This document shows positions 61,230-62,451 of a DNA stretch of 62,451 nt, piece after piece; position 1 is the first letter of the stretch; every line of letters begins with the position of its first letter. Source of the DNA: CAYQPF01 sp964419225 (GTDB lineage: Bacteria > Cloacimonadota > Cloacimonadia > Cloacimonadales > CAYQPF01); assembly GCA_964419225.1 (NCBI GenBank), contig CAYQPF010000011.1:1-62451 (forward strand), read 5' to 3'. The position numbers and the translations under genes were made by a program. The notes under the pieces were generated by a model, which was not told where the DNA came from, did no database searches, and worked only from the letters and a program-made list of their open reading frames with translations.

Positions 61230-62268
61230 CGCCTTCGATATCTCCGATGTTACCGGAGAAGCTGATGGATTCTCTCACCTTAGCTTCAATTTCTTTGGCT
61301 AATGCATCATTTTCAGTGAGAAGCATCTTTACTCTTTCTGCACCCTGACCAAGTCTGGTTTCCCCATAAGAGAACCAGGAACCGCTTTTGACGATGAGTC
61401 CGCCTGCAATAGCCAGATTGATCAGAATATCGAATCTGGAAATACCTTTGCCATAGTAGATAGGGAATTCTACAGTCTTGAAAGGCGGAGCGAATTTATT
61501 CTTTACAATTTTAACTCTGGTAGTTGTTCCAAGAACTTCAGTCGTAGCACCGATTTCCTTGATCTTTGCACCTTCTCTGACTTCCAGTCTGATGGAAGCA
61601 TAGAATTTCAAAGCTACACCGCCGGTAGTGGTTTCCGGATTCATGCCGTAACCCATGGTAGCGATCTTCATTCTGGTCTGGTTAATAAATACCACAGCTG
61701 TGTTGGATTTACTGACGAAAGCTGTAAGTTTTCTGAGTGCCTGGGACATAAGTCTGGCTTGTAAACCGACATGACTGTCACCCATATTACCTTCAATTTC
61801 CTGTTTGGGAACGAGGGCCGCAACTGAGTCAACAATTATCAGGTCGATAGCATTACTTCTGACAAGTGTTTCCACGATTTCGAGAGCTTGTTCACCGCCG
61901 TCAGGCTGGGAAATCAGCAGATTATCTGTATCCACACCTAATTTTCTGGCATATTTAGGATCAAGAGCGTGCTCTGCATCGATAAAAGCAACAGTACCGC
62001 CCAGTTTTTGAGCTTCAGCAGCAATGTGCAGAGTGATGGTGGTTTTACCGGAAGCTTCAGCACCGTAAACTTCGGTGATTCTACCTTTAGGAATACCGCC
62101 AATTCCGAGAGCAGCATCAAGATTCAAGGCTCCGGTCGGGATAACATCAACATTTACTTTCGGTTTGTCGCCCATTCTCATGATCGTGCCGATTCCGTAT
62201 TTTTTCTCCAGATGAGTCATAGCAGTTTTGAGTGCCATGTCTTTATTGTCTTTGCCTTTTTCTAACAT
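61198..62268 (-). CDS. recA: Recombinase RecA
   Basis: A 356-residue RecA with Walker A YGAEASGKTTI, IDAEHALDPKYARKLGVD, Walker B LIIVDSVAALVPKQEIEG, loop L2 and FINQTRMKIATMGYGMNPETTTGG, and an acidic C-terminus. It forms the DNA-repair and SOS filament. GGAGGAATAA, its ribosome site, overlaps the end of thpR. Full length; no intein. Confidence 0.97.
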   Translation of the reverse strand: MLEKGKDNKDMALKTAMTHLEKKYGIGTIMRMGDKPKVNVDVIPTGALNLDAALGIGGIPKGRITEVYGAEASGKTTITLHIAAEAQKLGGTVAFIDAEHALDPKYARKLGVDTDNLLISQPDGGEQALEIVETLVRSNAIDLIIVDSVAALVPKQEIEGNMGDSHVGLQARLMSQALRKLTAFVSKSNTAVVFINQTRMKIATMGYGMNPETTTGGVALKFYASIRLEVREGAKIKEIGATTEVLGTTTRVKIVKNKFAPPFKTVEFPIYYGKGISRFDILINLAIAGGLIVKSGSWFSYGETRLGQGAERVKMLLTENDALAKEIEAKVRESISFSGNIGDIEGDAEVEEDYNG

Positions 62269-62271
62269 TAT

Positions 62272-62451
62272 TTATTCCTCCTTAAGGGAAAATATTTTGA
62301 TGGGAGTGTAAACAGGCCCTTGGGGTCTGAGATCACTTTTGTAAAATGTAACCTGATTAAGAGTAAGTTTGTCAAGTGTTCTTTGTGATGTGAGGAATTT
62401 TTGCATCGACACCTCATCAGGATTGCTTTTGATTCTTCCAAGTGTGAGATG
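62272..62451 (-). CDS. thpR: RNA 2',3'-cyclic phosphodiesterase ThpR (C-terminal part)
   Basis: The last 59 codons of a gene that continues past the window edge. HLTLGRIKSNPDE begins right at the edge and carries the second HxTx catalytic motif (HLTL); TLNQVTFYKSDLRPQGPVYT and IKIFSLKEE end the protein as in 2H-family ThpR (LigT). The stop lies three bases before recA's ATG, consistent with a thpR-recA-recX operon. Confidence 0.88.
   Translation of the reverse strand, partial: HLTLGRIKSNPDEVSMQKFLTSQRTLDKLTLNQVTFYKSDLRPQGPVYTPIKIFSLKEE

Overview
The window looks like a chromosomal piece of a low-GC, Gram-negative, strictly anaerobic fermenter, most likely a member of the Cloacimonadota (Candidatus Cloacimonas relatives). 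This is inference from gene content: very large secreted proteins that end in a Por/type IX-style C-terminal sorting domain (NPFNPET..., then GVYFYK), a trimeric [FeFe] hydrogenase with Rex, butyrate kinase, an outer-membrane secretin, and thpR-recA-recX. No taxonomic search could be run.

Layout. 1-575: end of an rRNA operon (23S 3' end, 5S, terminator). 576-1050: repeat-rich spacer. 1051-2926: hddA and an hddC-like gene for activated heptose. 3133-17686: one long plus-strand type IV pilus cluster: prepilin, pilT, three minor-prepilin-like genes, pilMNO, a PilP-like gene, pilQ, an 865-residue Ig-repeat lipoprotein, pilB and pilC. 17808-20170: an M3 oligopeptidase and a convergent DedA protein. 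20241-39122: a minus-strand block with a 1817-residue C25-like secreted protein, two duplicated beta-propeller lipoproteins, an orphan ABC ATPase, butyrate kinase, a DUF3332 lipoprotein, a secreted NodB-like deacetylase and an 1859-residue beta-helix protein. 39666-45385: accessory region with a HExxH exported protein, a beta-helix protein, a decayed AlbA_2-type gene and a lipoprotein.

45602-54419 is the metabolic centre: rex, hydC, hydB and hydA (NAD- and ferredoxin-linked electron-bifurcating type), a small thioredoxin-fold ferredoxin, a PAS-containing sensory [FeFe] hydrogenase and a SpoIIE-type PP2C phosphatase. Together they read as a hydrogenase under two controls, NADH/NAD+ through Rex and probably H2 through the sensor/phosphatase pair. 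54827-56039 holds two toxin-antitoxin-like pairs placed tail to tail (MNT/HEPN and DUF4160/DUF2442). 56337-60448 holds a propeller lipoprotein, an outer-membrane protein, an M19 dipeptidase, an HD hydrolase and a membrane protein. 60612-62451 is recX, recA and the 3' end of thpR, all minus strand.

The most unusual signal is between the genes. At least nine arrays with a strict 7-bp period and about ten with a 10-bp period, each built from a different word, occupy the spacers. In three places a heptamer array overlaps the 3' end of a gene and supplies, or lies directly before, its stop codon. There is also a compact 141-bp element with perfect 17-bp inverted ends and three internal hairpins (54465-54605), with a degenerate relative near 60464-60560 and a possible fragment near 2165-2200. 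No CRISPR array, tRNA gene or intact insertion sequence was seen.
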